Positions 21,358 to 33,153 of a stretch of 64,000 nucleotides of DNA are shown here, piece by piece. The stretch comes from Coprinellus micaceus (taxonomy: Eukaryota > Basidiomycota > Agaricomycetes > Agaricales > Psathyrellaceae), in contig OX596343.1 of the NCBI GenBank assembly GCA_951394405.1, positions 558,001 through 622,000 of the forward strand, in the 5' to 3' direction. Under the pieces are notes generated by a model, which saw nothing but the letters and a program-made list of their open reading frames with translations, did not search any database and was not told the DNA's origin. Within the stretch, counting starts at the first letter, position 1, and each line of letters begins with the position of its first letter. The position numbers were made by a program, and so were the translations under genes.

Positions 21358-21965
21358 AAGAACTTGTCGGTGGATCCCACAACCGAAATCCGCGTATAAG
21401 CCTGGTGGACCGTAACACGCCTCCAGTCTTTCGGGGCACACGCAATGGCGTCCTCTTCCCGAAGCGACTCGAAGGCCTGAGGTCCGCGTCCATAACCTCC
21501 TCTACCTCTCCTCCGCTTCGGGCCAGCTTAGCGGGGTCTGTCTCCATTCCCTTACCCTCCGTTGCGTCCCAACACGGCGGTCTCCCCCAATGGGGGCTGA
21601 AACACCACTAGCGATACCACGCATCACTGCATACCATTACATAGTAGCCTCGTAGCCACCCGTCGCTTGTGGAGTGTCTCATGAACTTAGAGGCAAGTCC
21701 GTGCTGTGCATGTCGACCGTTACGCCATTTTTAGCCCTTTACGGTTGCTACCCAATTGTGTGACGCAAAAAACATGAACACAGGTAGTCTGATATAGAGC
21801 GAACGGGGAGACTGGGGTACGAGCTGGGACCTAGTAGTAGGTGGAAGGTATGGACGCCGATGAACACCGCGTGGAATGACATCCTATAGTCGGATGTCTG
21901 CAAGGGGCTGAAGAGGAAAACCCATATGTGAACCCCGTGAATAGACTATAGTGAGAAGCCAGCAC
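21358..21965. other. Intergenic interval
   Basis: Convergent 3' flanks of P2 and the nitroreductase-like gene. A few open frames, none supported. Confidence 0.5.
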
Positions 21966-23041
21966 TCAGTCGAAGAACGCCAAAATGTCTCCAACGTCTC
22001 TCCTCTCGTGGGGCATCTGGTACTTCTTCACAAGCTCCATGTCGGGGTAGCCTATGCACATACACACAGCTACAATCTCGTCGTCACTGATTGGCAGGTG
22101 TTTCCGCAGAACGGCTTGGTACTGTGAGGGGCTCTCCTGGGTGACGGTTTCCATCCCACGCGCCCGAGCCCCCAATGTGATGCTCTGAAGGAAATACCCT
22201 ACATCCAGCCAAGAACCTAGGAAGTCGGGGTCTGTGTCAGAGAGCTCAAATAAACCCTACAAATGAGCGACCTACCCTGTCGAAGCCCTTTGTTTATGGT
22301 TAATATCAGCGCCATTGGCGCACCATAGAACTGGCTATAACGACAAAGGTCTCGAGAGCGTTTTCAATCGAGAAGACGGCACCCACTAGTTCCTGCTGGC
22401 CGCTTCGACCCTACGCTTGACGTCCATTCTGTCGAGTCCAAGCGTCATTCCGAGGGCTTTCCCAAAATTCTGCCTACGCTCTCCGTATGGTGCAGGCATC
22501 TCCGCGAGCGGGGGGTAGTACTCGTATTGAGACTTGTGGGCTTGTGGTTCCATCAAGAAGGCGTTCAGCATGTCTGCAGATACGAGAGAGAGTTTCGAGC
22601 CGGTGAGGCAATAGACTTTCTCCCAAGGTCTGCAAGAGATAGTAAGGGAGGGAATTTATATATGACATTCAGCCGCGTACTGAATGTTATTCCCCGAAGG
22701 CGCAAATCGCGCTGCGTCAATGAGCTGCTCAATTGTCGATCTCGGCACCTCGCGAGGGAGGAAGAATCGGCACGAGAAGCGCTCCTTGATTAACTTGTCC
22801 ATTATGAGGGCCAACCTCTCCTTTCCAGGGTCATCTCCAGTGGAAGGGTTCAGCATAACAGTTGACCTTTCAGTCGAAGCATGAGGGGCCTCGTCAGCTA
22901 TGGGCGTAATGACGGCGTTAAGAGGAGGGTTGTTGGATCCTGAAGCTGAAGGTGCGACTCACAACCGATCTTTGGTGTCAGGCCCACAAGGGCTGGCTTC
23001 TCGCTGGTGGTGTCAACGGCCGTGGGGTCGCTGACAGTCAT
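21966..23041 (-). CDS. Nitroreductase-family flavoprotein
   Basis: FMN-dependent NAD(P)H oxidoreductase fold that reduces nitro groups or quinones, or serves in more specialised redox steps. Exons (minus): 23041-22963, 22897-22681, 22629-22387, 22334-22276, 22216-21966; 282 residues. Family marks: an ERFSCRFFLPREVP segment matching the N-terminal FMN-phosphate-binding block, AARFAPSGNNIQPWEKVY (the PSxxNxQPW motif), GAPMALILTI, SWLDVGYFLQSITLGARARG, and a late CIGYPD. The N-terminal 45 residues are poorly conserved and have no clear targeting signal. It lies 198 bp downstream of the biotin carboxylase gene on the same strand. Substrate unknown; bacterial-type nitroreductases are common in fungi, so transfer cannot be judged from this. 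Confidence 0.88.
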
Positions 23042-23239
23042 TGAACGGACGGGAAAGCAAGCGTTAAGGCCTGAAGGAAATGCACCGCTTCATTTTTGAG
23101 GGAGGTAAATTAGGAGTTTCAGGCGAGCCTGCCAATGGAGGCTCGGGCACCACCCTGACCCCTGGCAGCTGCTGGTACCCCCGACAAGGCCTGTGGTATA
23201 ATTGGAAATCCGACCGAGGTACAAAATGATCACTCACGT

Positions 23240-25318
23240 CTACAGCTTACTACTCGCGGATTCACTCTCTAATACGCAGACGAGAGAGCCCTCGCCAAGA
23301 ACCTTGCCAATACTTACTCCCTTGCCTGCCCGCTTCACATACCCGTCCCTGGGCGCAACGACGGTGGTCTCCATCTTCATAACACTCAAGGCGATTACCG
23401 GTTCCCCCTTCTTGACCATCCCGCCGCTTTCCCCCGAAAGCAACGCAGAATGCATCTCGACCACTTTGCCGGTAAGGGGGCACCCAACATGAGCAGGGTT
23501 GTTGGGATCAGCAAGCTCAAAGTTTCCTCTGGAATCGACTGACGCAGAGGAGGATTGAGTCAGTGTGAAAGTGAGAGGCGTGGGGACGAGAGAGGTTTGA
23601 AGCGTCCCCGAGAGGTTATCTGGGAAGGCGTTCTGCTTGACCGAGGAGAGCATGACGGTGTGCCTGGTCTTAGAGCCACTCTTCTCGCCTTGCGGGAGGA
23701 GGGTGAGATTGAACAACGACCCCGGCTGTAGTGTAGTCGATCCATTCCCTCTGAGCTGAGGAACGTGCCCCTTCGAATGGGTAGTCTGCTCCGAACCTAA
23801 TCCTTTCGTGGGGCCCACATGGAGCGTACGGTTCCCGGTCTCTAGCACGCCCTCCAGCGTCCTCTCCAGCCACAATGTATCCACCAATCCTCCCGCCCAG
23901 TCTACGTGTCCTACAACCCCGGAGAGGACTTGGGCATTCGTCTTAACGTCCCCTGCCAAGCTGAACTCCTGCAGGGCCCTGATGGCTTTCTGCGTCGCCT
24001 CCTCGAAGGTCTTTCCGCGCACGATGACCTTCGCGAGGAGCGAGTCGAAATCTGTGCCGATCGTCCACTCGTCTTGCGAAGCGTTCGAGGATGAACAGAG
24101 CCAAGTATCGACACGCACACCTCGTCCAGCAGGCCACGTAACGTCAAATGGGCGGATGGTACCCGGTGAGAGCTGGAAGTGCTTTGCGGGATCTTCGGCT
24201 GTGAGCCTAAGCTGGATGGCGAAAGAGGATGGAGGTGGTGGAGTAGTATGGAGGGAGAGGGTCTGAAGGGTTGTGCCTGGGGTAAAAAGCAAGAGTTGGG
24301 CACGGACGAGGTCAATATCGACGATTTCCTCAGTGACAGTGTGCTCGACTTGAACGCGAGGGTTGATTTCGAGGAAGATCCACGACTTGGTCTGGGAATT
24401 GACGAGGAACTCGAACGTTCCAAGGCCTTTGTAGTTCAGAGAACGCGCAATAGAGCACGAAGCGTCTATAAGGGGCTGTATTGCGGGGCGAGGGAGTCTT
24501 GAAGGGGCTACCTCGATTATCTTTTGGAACCTGGGGCTTGTTAGGTCGTCGTGAACAGGTGCGAAACCCTTGACGCTTACCTGCGTTGGACACTGCACTC
24601 TCTCTCCCAAAAATGGTTTACAGCACCAGTTCCGTCTCCAATGAGCTGAATTTCAACGTGGTTCCATCCACTTCCGATCAAGGCCTTCTCAGCGAACACC
24701 TGCCTCGATGGACTCTCCCCCAAGCACCTGTTGAGGGCATCTTCGACCTCCTCCGGCTTCAACACAATACGGATTCCTCTGCCTCCTCCTCCGTCTAAGG
24801 CCTTGATCATTACTGGGTAACCGGCTTTCTTGGCGAAAGAAAGGATGTCCAAGGCGGAGGAGACGCGGGTACCCGGCGAGATGTTGACGTTGAGAGACGT
24901 TGCAAGCTCCCGCGAGAGCATCTTGTCTGACGCGATGCGAAGTGTCTCTGGAGTGGGTCCGATAAAGGATATGGGAGGGGCACAGCCGGCGAGAGCGTCA
25001 TATAACGAGGGGTTCTCGCTGAGAAAGCCGTAGCCTGGGTGAACGTGGGTGGATCCTGTTTGGTGTGCAATGGCTGCGATCGCTGAGGGGTTCATGAAGC
25101 TAGCCACATCCTGCAACTTGACTGCATCGTCTGCGAATCCTGCATGACTCGTATCGCCTGCTGTGTACACAGCGACAGTGGTCCATCCAAGTTCGCGAGC
25201 CGAACGAAGGATGCGAATCGCAACTTCAAAGTGGGTCGGTATGCTGCAGTAACATGGCTTCTGGGCACTCACTTTCGCCTCTGTTGGCTACCAGGACCTT
25301 GTACTTCGTCTTATACAT
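23240..25318 (-). CDS. Acyl-CoA carboxylase alpha subunit: biotin carboxylase plus biotin carrier
   Basis: ATP-dependent carboxylation of biotin on a carrier domain, first half-reaction of an acyl-CoA carboxylase. Exons 25318-25273, 25223-24581 and 24530-23240 give 659 residues. Order: biotin carboxylase N-domain (VLVANRGEIAIRILRSA), ATP-grasp with GGGGRGIRIV, ERECSVQRRFQKIIE and the catalytic EINPRVQVEHTVTE, a linker, and a C-terminal biotinyl domain with VMKMET, whose second Lys is biotinylated. Length is near the 3-methylcrotonyl- and propionyl-CoA carboxylase alpha subunits (about 670-730). No mitochondrial presequence precedes VLVANRGE in this model, unlike typical MCC; an upstream exon could have been missed. 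Start codons are 162 bp from the divergent carboxyltransferase gene, its obvious partner. Confidence 0.92.
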
Positions 25319-25480
25319 CCTTGAGGGTTCGTACGACGTGGGGAAGTGATGTGGGGAAATCTGGGGAATTGGCCTAGAATAGTCACTCCAGGCATCTCCG
25401 GTAACTGAGAAAGCCGATAATGACAGGGGTCTTCAAGGTCTCGAATATACCCCGCATCTTGCTCGTTACGGGGATATACG

Positions 25481-27460
25481 ATGCCCCCAAATAGTCGAAA
25501 CGACAAAAAGCTGAACGACGACGATGGCAAGAGTTGGGCGGTGAGCACGCCGTTTCGCACGATGTTGACCGCGTCTTGCTCACAAATCACGATGTTCGTG
25601 ACGTTCGAATCTCGCAGGAGCAGCAGCGACTCGCCAGCACCCCGAACCTCGAAGATGGAGGGTACAAGCGGCAAAAGGCGGGCGGCAAGCTTTGGGTTCG
25701 AGAGAGGATTGAGTTGCTCGTCGACCGTAAATCGTTCAGCGAGGTTGGGAGCGTCACTGGGCAGCCGGTATACGACCAGGAGACGGGGAAGCTCGTGTCT
25801 TTCATCCCTGCGTGAGTCTAGGCGGGGACTTGGGTGCGCACTGGGCTCATTAAAGTTCCAGAAATTCCGTCACAGGTTGGGGCAAGCTCGATGGACGCAA
25901 GGTGTTCATCACGGCCGACGACTTCAGCGTGCGAGGGGGACATGCAGACGGTGGGATATCCAACAAGCCGGTCTATGGGGAGGTGCGGATCTGTTTCTCG
26001 GGTTTGGGCGCTTATTAACTGTTGGGGCAGACGTTGGCAAGGCGCACTCGCGTGCCGTTGGTCCGACTTCTCGACGGGTCGAGCGGCGGAGGAAGCGTAG
26101 CTCTTTACCTGCAGATGGGCGCGACGTACATCCCTGCTATGGGCATTCTGACGAATAGCATCGAGGCTCTATCATTCATACCAGTTGCCTCTGCTCTTGT
26201 TGGGCCTGTGGTCGGGCTTGCCGCAGCCAAAGCGGCCACGAGCCACTTCAGGTAGGTTGCGTGATCGCTTTGCCCTTCACGAAGCTGACGCTGTCCACAG
26301 TGTCATGGTGAAAGACCTGAGCCAGCTCTTTGCTGCCGGCCCACCGGTCGTCAAACAGGCGACTTTTGAAGACCTCTCCAAGTCAGAACTTGGCGGCTGG
26401 GACATTCACGCGACGAACGGAACCGTTGACAACGTTGCGTCCTCTGAGCAGGACGCCTTTGCTCAAATACGCGCCTTCCTGTCTTACCTGCCGTCCTCCA
26501 TATTCGCATTGCCGCCCGTCCTGCCGCCCATAGACCCAGAGGACAGAAGGGAACCAGAGCTCTTGGATATCATCCCGAGGAGGAGGTCGAGGCCGTATGA
26601 CATCAGGAGGGTCGTCGACCTCACCGTCGACAAGGGCAGTTTCTTCGAGATTGGACCTTTCTGGGGGCGGAGCATCGTCACCGGCTTAGCGAGGATGGCA
26701 GGGAGGCCTGTGGGGGTTCTGTCGAGCGACTGCATGGTCAACGGAGGTCAGTGCGTCTCTCTGTCTCGCAGTTCAAAACTGGAGCGTTATTTTAGGTGCC
26801 ATCGACGCGCTGGGCAGCCAGAAGACGACCAAGTTTGTCAATCTCTGCAACCACTTCAGTCTCCCCATCCTTAACCTGGTTGACCAACCCGGGTTTGCCA
26901 TAGGCTCTGTTGCAGAGCGGATGGCGACGATCCGGCACGGCGCGAGCGCTATTGCCACCATCTATCACGCCTCGACGCCCTTCTACACCGTCATCCTTCG
27001 ACGCGCATTCGGAGTCGCTGGTTGTGCGTTCGCCGACCCCGAAGACGGTCGAGGCGTGCGCATCGCATGGCCGTCGGGGGATTGGGGCTCGCTCCCGCTG
27101 GAGGGTGGCGTGGAGGCGGCGTACAAGCGCCAGCTCGATCAAGCGGAGAAAGAGGGTTTGGAGAAGAGGGAGGAAATGATGATGGAGTTGCTTGGGAAGT
27201 TTGAGGATGTCAGGGGCCCACTGAAGACGGCGAATAAGTTTGGGATCGAAGAGATTATCGACCCGAGGGAGACAAGGCCGTTGGTTTGCGAGGTGGGCTG
27301 GTTTCTCGCCGTCTGTTAGACCCAAGAAACTGACGAAATATTTCGGCTGTTACAGTGGGTCAAGCACGTATACCAGCATATCTTGCCGCAGCAGGTTACG
27401 CACAAACAGACGATCTTCGTGGGCGACCATACCCCAGTAGGACGCGGGTATAAGCTCTAG
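25481..27460 (+). CDS. Acyl-CoA carboxylase beta subunit: carboxyltransferase
   Basis: Transfers the carboxyl group from carboxybiotin to an acyl-CoA, completing the reaction started by the head-to-head alpha subunit. Exons: 25481-25540, 25618-25811, 25862-25982, 26031-26251, 26301-26746, 26796-27292, 27356-27460; 547 residues. Crotonase-fold landmarks: KLWVRERIELLVD at the start of the N-domain, ADDFSVRGGHADGG, the N-half oxyanion glycine run SSGGGSV, and the C-half DQPGFAIGS with ATIRHGAS. This is a propionyl/methylcrotonyl-CoA carboxylase type enzyme; sequence alone does not fix the substrate. The first exon (MPPNSRNDKK...) is not a convincing mitochondrial presequence, matching the alpha subunit. 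Shared promoter with the alpha gene implies co-expression. Confidence 0.9.
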
Positions 27461-29822
27461 TTCCCTTTACTCTGTCTGTATCCTAATCGCCGCTGACATG
27501 AATAGCATCTAATCAATTGCGGCTTTACGCAAGTGAAGCCTGCCACGCGTTTCCCAGTCTTTCCCTGAAGGAGTTTGCTTTGATTCAAAGCTTAACCGCC
27601 ATGGGAAGTAACCGATCACGCAGGCTCTTTACCCCGGTTTGACACGAAGTCGAAGTCACCTGGCTCCGGGCTTCCAGTTCGACACAGTAGGCTAAGCGCG
27701 CTTACGCTTGGACTGCCAAGCGCCCATTGACAACAATCTCCCTTCACGGCCCCGCAGTCGATTGAGTTCTGTACAGCAGTGGGGCTATTACCTCCTGACA
27801 CTGCGCATTCCGAGATGCTTTCACAGCACTCTTAACTTTCAAGTTCTTAAACACCAAGCGTTTCTGGAGGATCTTGGTGTGGATCGAGACTCGCTCTGGG
27901 CTATCCGTTCTTCTTTCCTTGGCTTCCCGATCGTCGACACGCGGGCTGAGTGGGATCCACGAGTCTTGGGCAAGAAAGTCGAGAATGGGTCGTACGGGAA
28001 ATACTCGGAATCGTGAGAAGGGTGGATCGCTTCCCTTGGAAGTACGTATGCCGACTTGTCTCTTTCTCTCTGCCGTGAGTTCTAAAGGACCTTTAGGTTA
28101 GTTTCTTCTTCCTTCTCACTGGGAAGCTTCAGTTGTGGCATAAGTCTGCCCAAGCTTCGAAGCTGGCGAACATCGATGAGTACGTATCTCATCTCCATCG
28201 TGTTGATCTCCCGGAATCCTCCCTCGGTTTCCTTCCTGGAGGTTCTTCAAATCTTTCGAGATGATCTCCCGAGTCGAAGTGGAGGTCGAGGGATGATAAT
28301 CAGGATACCGGTTGGGCATGTCGATCCGATTCCAACTAAAAGATCATCCCCCAATCCCGAATCTTTTTCAAAGCACTCGATTGGATCACTTCTGACGCTT
28401 GAAACCCCTTAGATTATTTTGGTCCACGTTCCGTCGGTCTGTGGCGGCTCCAATGACGTCCCATGACCGCCTCATGAGCGCTTGTCCCAGGGCAATCTAC
28501 ATTCGGAACGTCCTCAGTGCAAGCGCCAAAACGCACCGTAGAGGAGAATATTTCTATGGAACCTTCTGTGATAATGGTCGTACGGAGCTAAGCTCAGAAT
28601 GTCTCATTGTCTGGAAGTCGGTGGTCGCGAGACCAACGGCACGACGCCTCAAAGTATCCACCGACTCTTGCGTGCTCTTCATCACTCTGGCGAATCTGTC
28701 GCGAACTTCATATATCTCATCGGTACCGCAGATTCAACCATCGGGGGTCTGACTCGTAAACTCCTCGTATCAGGATATAGCAGTAAAGGTCTTAAAATAC
28801 CTGCTCGTGGGGCGCGGGGTACCCTTCGATGCGGTTACCTGTAATGGGACATTTTCATCGCCAGCAAGGTAGAGGTGAGTCAGCGCCATTTCACACTTGG
28901 TCTAGATTCAACGTTAACGGTTTCTTCCTAGCCGCATGCGACCGGACGTACGCTGCCCAGCGCGAGAGTTCTGGTCACACTCCTTTGATCGAATGTCCCA
29001 GCGTACGGCTCCTCGGCGAGGGCCTTTATAACGATTTGCTTCGTAATTGCGGATTGCGACGGTATGCATTTGTTTTGCGAGATATTCTTACGCCCTTAAA
29101 AGCATCTGAACTCTAAATGTGAAAGGCCTATCGTTCTACTCGGCTTGAGACTCTTGAATCAGGGAGTGGTTCGAAGCTCTGGCCAGATTCTCGGATGTTT
29201 TGGGGCGGAAGGAAGTGAGGTTAGGGCATTGGGGAAGGGCATTCTCTGCGAAGTCTTCGCGGCGAGGAACCCGGATTTACAGTTTCTAATCTACAATCAT
29301 AACTTCTAACAACGCTAGATTTGGAACGAAGAGCACAGAGGCGCGCACAGGATCCATACACAGGTGGGGGTTATCGCGAGGTTCAAGCGACTAGTCTGAA
29401 GAGCAGGGACGCGAACACAAGGATGTGAACATATAGCAGCGATGATACTAAAGCAAATTACTATCCAGATAGCGAAGTAAGTATTAATGAATAACATAGA
29501 GAGCGATGATGTGGCGGCGACAGTGCGATGAATCCGTGGTAGCGTGCGGGAAGGAAACAATAAAAATACAAATGGAGGGGAGTAGATCGTGAATGGTGAG
29601 TGTCCATGGGTGAATGGAATGTGTCGTAAATGGATAGAATGTTTTGAGAGAACCGGGGTGGTGAAAACCGGGGTGCGGAAGGATAGGCTCGGAGGTGTCA
29701 GCGGTCGCTGTGGCCATCCTCGAGACGCGACCGTCGTACCTCCGATGAGGGACGGGTGAGATCTTGTCTCCAGAGAAACATTGACGGTCCCTCCAGTGGT
29801 ACTCGAATTGGACCCCAGGAGA
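27461..29822. other. Gene-poor interval with possible coding scraps
   Basis: No complete gene found. Protein-like stretches occur on the plus strand at about 27840-28013 (LEDLGVDRDSLWAIRSSF, then a PIVDTRAEWDPRVLGKK part) and 28130-28265 (includes KLANIDEYVSHLHRVDLPE). They may be exons or remnants of one unrecognised gene or transposon, but I found no start, end or matching splice sites to join them. Confidence 0.35.
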
Positions 29823-30428
29823 CTACCACTGACGATATCTTTGGCTAGGGTACGGCCGCGATGGTGGCAGCTGCTGCTTGAGCATCCTTTTCCGAGGATC
29901 GGAAGTAGCAGTGAATCGCCGCAGACGTTCCATCAAGGACTTCGCGAGAAACACGGTGTCGTTTTCCTCCTCGTACCGAAGTAATGAATCATCTATTGGT
30001 TCGAGGATTTGGAAGTCTGCGGGGTGGAGAGTGGTGGATTCGGAGAAACGGAAGATGGTGATAAATTCGTGTTTGAAGACGTTTACGTCGATGGGAAGGA
30101 ATGCAGACTGCGGTGCTGAGCAAGGTACTGTAAAGAGAGGTTAGATATCTATGTTTCAAAGAACAAATGCCGCTGTGGCGCACATACCTTGCACAAGGCA
30201 CGTCTCTCCCTTGACTCGAGCGAAGGCAAACTGGCCCTCATAGAGAGATGACGATGGAGGGTACGTTCCAACCATTGCTCTGCACGATGCGGGGGAAGTC
30301 AAGGGGTGGGTCGCGCTGACAATGGGGTTGCTTGGCGCAAAGAGGCTCATTGGACAATAAGGGTGCTGGTAGGGACGCGACGCGGGTTGGCAGGGGAAAT
30401 TTAAACTCGTTCCGACACGAAGCGGCAT
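29823..30428 (-). CDS. Small hypothetical protein, two exons
   Basis: Exons 30428-30188 and 30127-29823 join across a 60-nt intron (GTATGT...TTTACAG) to an open frame of 181 residues. I do not recognise the family. The second half looks ordered: YEGQFAFARVKGETCLVQV, LPIDVNVFKHEFITIFRFSE and an acidic/basic tail (YEEEND, then RKRMLKQQLPP). A TATA-like CATATAAAG lies only about 8 bp before the first ATG (30428), so transcription should begin inside the first codons. The second in-frame ATG at 30350 (MSLFAPSN) is then the likelier start, giving 155 residues. No signal peptide or membrane segment. The gene sits alone between two gene-poor stretches. Confidence 0.55.
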
Positions 30429-31892
30429 AGCTTTATATGCCTACGACATGCTCGGGCCACGAGGGAAGCTGTATATCCTTTGAGACCGACCGAAAACCAA
30501 AATTAGATCTTCCATCTTCGACGATGATGAATGCAGCCATCCTCGTTCTCTGCCTCAATCGGGATGTTATGATGCGACCAAGCCCTGGACCCGCGGCGGT
30601 CTCGGATTCAGACGGCTTGGCGCTGAGGCGTTATGTTATGACGCCCTTCGATCCTCATCCCCTCTTTCACAGCACTAAGCACTGACATCCCCATGTGAAA
30701 TCCCATTCAAGTCGCAGGGGCCAGGAGTCTTTTAGAAACGACGGAGCGAACCCGGTGACGGGTGTCCTTTGTAAACAGTTCATTAGTGGCCGTTGTAGGT
30801 AGGGAATATCTATAAGCCTCACTATGCGCTTGCCAATAGAACCCGGTGCCGTTCTAGTCGCCCCTACGATGAAGAAGGAGGGGATATCGCGAGTACTAGC
30901 AGGTTTGCTGAGCAAGATAACACCTGCCTTGCCGTTTTCTGCTCGCTTCGCCCCCCTCCTACGCCTCCCAAGCTCTTTGAACTCTCTTATCTCGAGCGAA
31001 GCCTAGATTACGGGTCTCGAAGGGTTAGAATCGCGCTAGGAACCTCCGGTGAAAGGCCCAGAATGACCATCGCGAGTAGTAGCGCCTAGGTCACTTCCAC
31101 TCACAAGACATTATTCGGAAGGAGGAGGTTTGGCGGGCTGAGAGGGCTTGGGCACCTGAATTGACATGAGATCATGAAGTCAAGATCGGGAAATACTCCG
31201 GGGCCAATCGCGGTTCACAGCCAACCGGAGGCACTCCAGGTGTTCAGAGGAGTGGTTAGAAAGCCGTTCGTAGCGTTTCGTCCGACTACTATCGGCGCCT
31301 TATGGATATAACTGGCGCGTGACCCCTCGCACTCGTTGTGGAGTCGTTGGAAGGGCGGATGTTCCCATTGCGCCAGTGCAAAATCTTGCTTATCTCCCAG
31401 AATACCCGCGCTGACGCACTTCAAGAAAGACGGGACGTCAGAGATGAACATGGAGCAGTGACGCTCTGGCGGCATCAGTGGCAAGAACATAAATGGATGT
31501 AAGCGCCTGAATTAACCTAATCTGAGGGCTGATGAATTGCGCAGCCATCCCAGCCCTTTAGCAAAGTGGCTTCTATCGACTTCCTGGCGCTTCGAAGGCA
31601 CGCACCGGCCTTGCGATCAGCGCGAGTACGACGGGCGGCAATGCCCTTCCACCCACCACCGGGAGATGTCTTTCGTCATATCAAAACAAGAATCCTACCG
31701 GGATATTATGCTGTACGTGGCCCGCGATGTTGATGATACACGTTGCATTGCGAGCATGGTGGTGTGCGCCAACATAGAAATTCAGAGCACACATGCGTCG
31801 GAGTTCAGGAAAGATGCGAGGGACCCTGCAGGTACAGACAGCATTGTTTTCATTTCATTTAAGCGCCGTCGTGGGATGGTGGAAATGAAAGG
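30429..31892. other. Gene-poor interval
   Basis: Open frames at 31215-31490 (minus) and 31537-31965 (plus) have start codons but no recognisable motif, no splice partners and partly overlap other frames. No supported gene. Confidence 0.4.
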
Positions 31893-32366
31893 TCAAATCT
31901 TATCTATCACCATAGCCTGCTCGGAATGCGAACAACACCGAGTAGCGTATAGGCGCTCATGTTGACTCCTTCTGTCGAACATTGAATCATTGCCTTGATG
32001 CGCGTGTTCGCCTGCTGGAGAGTTGCCCACTGGGAAGTGTGCCTCGTGGTGCGCCACAATAACACTGCGACCTCCAGTCGAGGGTACGCGATCATGGAGG
32101 CGCCGAAAGAGAAGGTGTGTTACATTTCCCTCGAATGATTGATACCCTTCAATGGACCAGCTAATACCTTTACAATGATCGAAGCACTCGGGAGGAGAAT
32201 ACACACACACACACACATACACCACGCGATCGCCGGATGGGAAGTAGAATTCGTTGGGAACGGGCTTCTGCGAAGCGGGGGTCCACTTGTCTTGTTCCAG
32301 AAGCTTCAGTTCAACTCCATTGAAGGACGCTGAATGCACGACCTTCAATCCTTTATACGGGTGCAT
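31893..32366 (-). CDS. Doubtful hypothetical ORF, 157 codons
   Basis: An uninterrupted ATG frame on the minus strand containing protein-like stretches (VELKLLEQDKWTPASQKP; SFEGNVTHLLFRRLHDR) separated by a GT-repeat tract (32201-32222) that reads as VVYVCVCV. A GTATGT donor and a TAAAG acceptor around that tract could remove it as an intron, but then the frame does not clearly continue. A TATA-like TATAAAGG lies just inside the start codon, which argues against this start. I do not recognise it; it may be a remnant. Confidence 0.25.
   Translation of the reverse strand: MHPYKGLKVVHSASFNGVELKLLEQDKWTPASQKPVPNEFYFPSGDRVVYVCVCVYSPPECFDHCKGISWSIEGYQSFEGNVTHLLFRRLHDRVPSTGGRSVIVAHHEAHFPVGNSPAGEHAHQGNDSMFDRRSQHERLYATRCCSHSEQAMVIDKI
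32201..32222. repeat. CA microsatellite
   Basis: A perfect run of about eight CA units followed by TACACC, within a gene-poor region. Confidence 0.85.
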
Positions 32367-33153
32367 CGAGCCTTGCTCGGGTAATGCAGCCGATAGTTAA
32401 GCGCCCGTCTATGTAAATTCGGCGGTTTCCGGCCGATCCCGCCATTCAGCCACCTCGGCTGCTGCGGCCGCTCTACCGTAACTCTTGCCTTTTGATCTTG
32501 AACCACCACAACGTCGCCTTGCGAATCCAGCCTTCGCGCCCCTGTCTTGCACAAACGAGGGTGGGACTGTTGCTTGGATTCTCCATCTTAGTCCCCGGAT
32601 CCGGGTGGAATGTAGAGGTCATAATGCGGCGGGGACACACCTAGATCGAGATCCCTTCCGTTCCTCTTCATGCTAACCGCGTCAACTTTGCGCCTCCTTG
32701 GCTCAGCATCTAGAGAGACAATTGAATTGGTCGAGAATCACGTTGAAGTGCTCGACCATCCCCCAGACATCTTGGCTTCGAGGATCATCGTTTCCTTGGA
32801 ATGCTAGCTCTATCTGTACGTTATCTTGCCCCCCGCTGTCTATTACATGGCCTAACCTTGGCCCAAAAACAATTCTAGATTTTGTTTGCGAGGACACAGT
32901 ATCTCAGTCCTGGCTCAGGCCGTGTCGGGACTCGGCGAGTTCAGGTAGAATCACGGGTTGGTACGGCAGTGTACGGATGTCCCGAGTGGTTGGGTGCAGC
33001 GTACGGCCCGTCCCGAGTTTCTCCATGGGTTCTGGGGCACGCTGCTCGTAGCGTAGGCGCCTATGGGTGCCTTGCTTGCCGCGGACTTACTTGGAGCACT
33101 GGGTAAGCAGGTATCACCCCGATGTCGAAGGAAAGAGGCTTACTTGAAAGCAC
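32367..33153. other. Gene-poor interval
   Basis: 3' flank of the broken F-box gene 3; no supported gene. Confidence 0.45.

Noticed and set aside
31537..31965. 142-codon plus-strand frame
   Set aside because: Overlaps another frame on the opposite strand, has no motif or splice partner and no promoter signal I could find.
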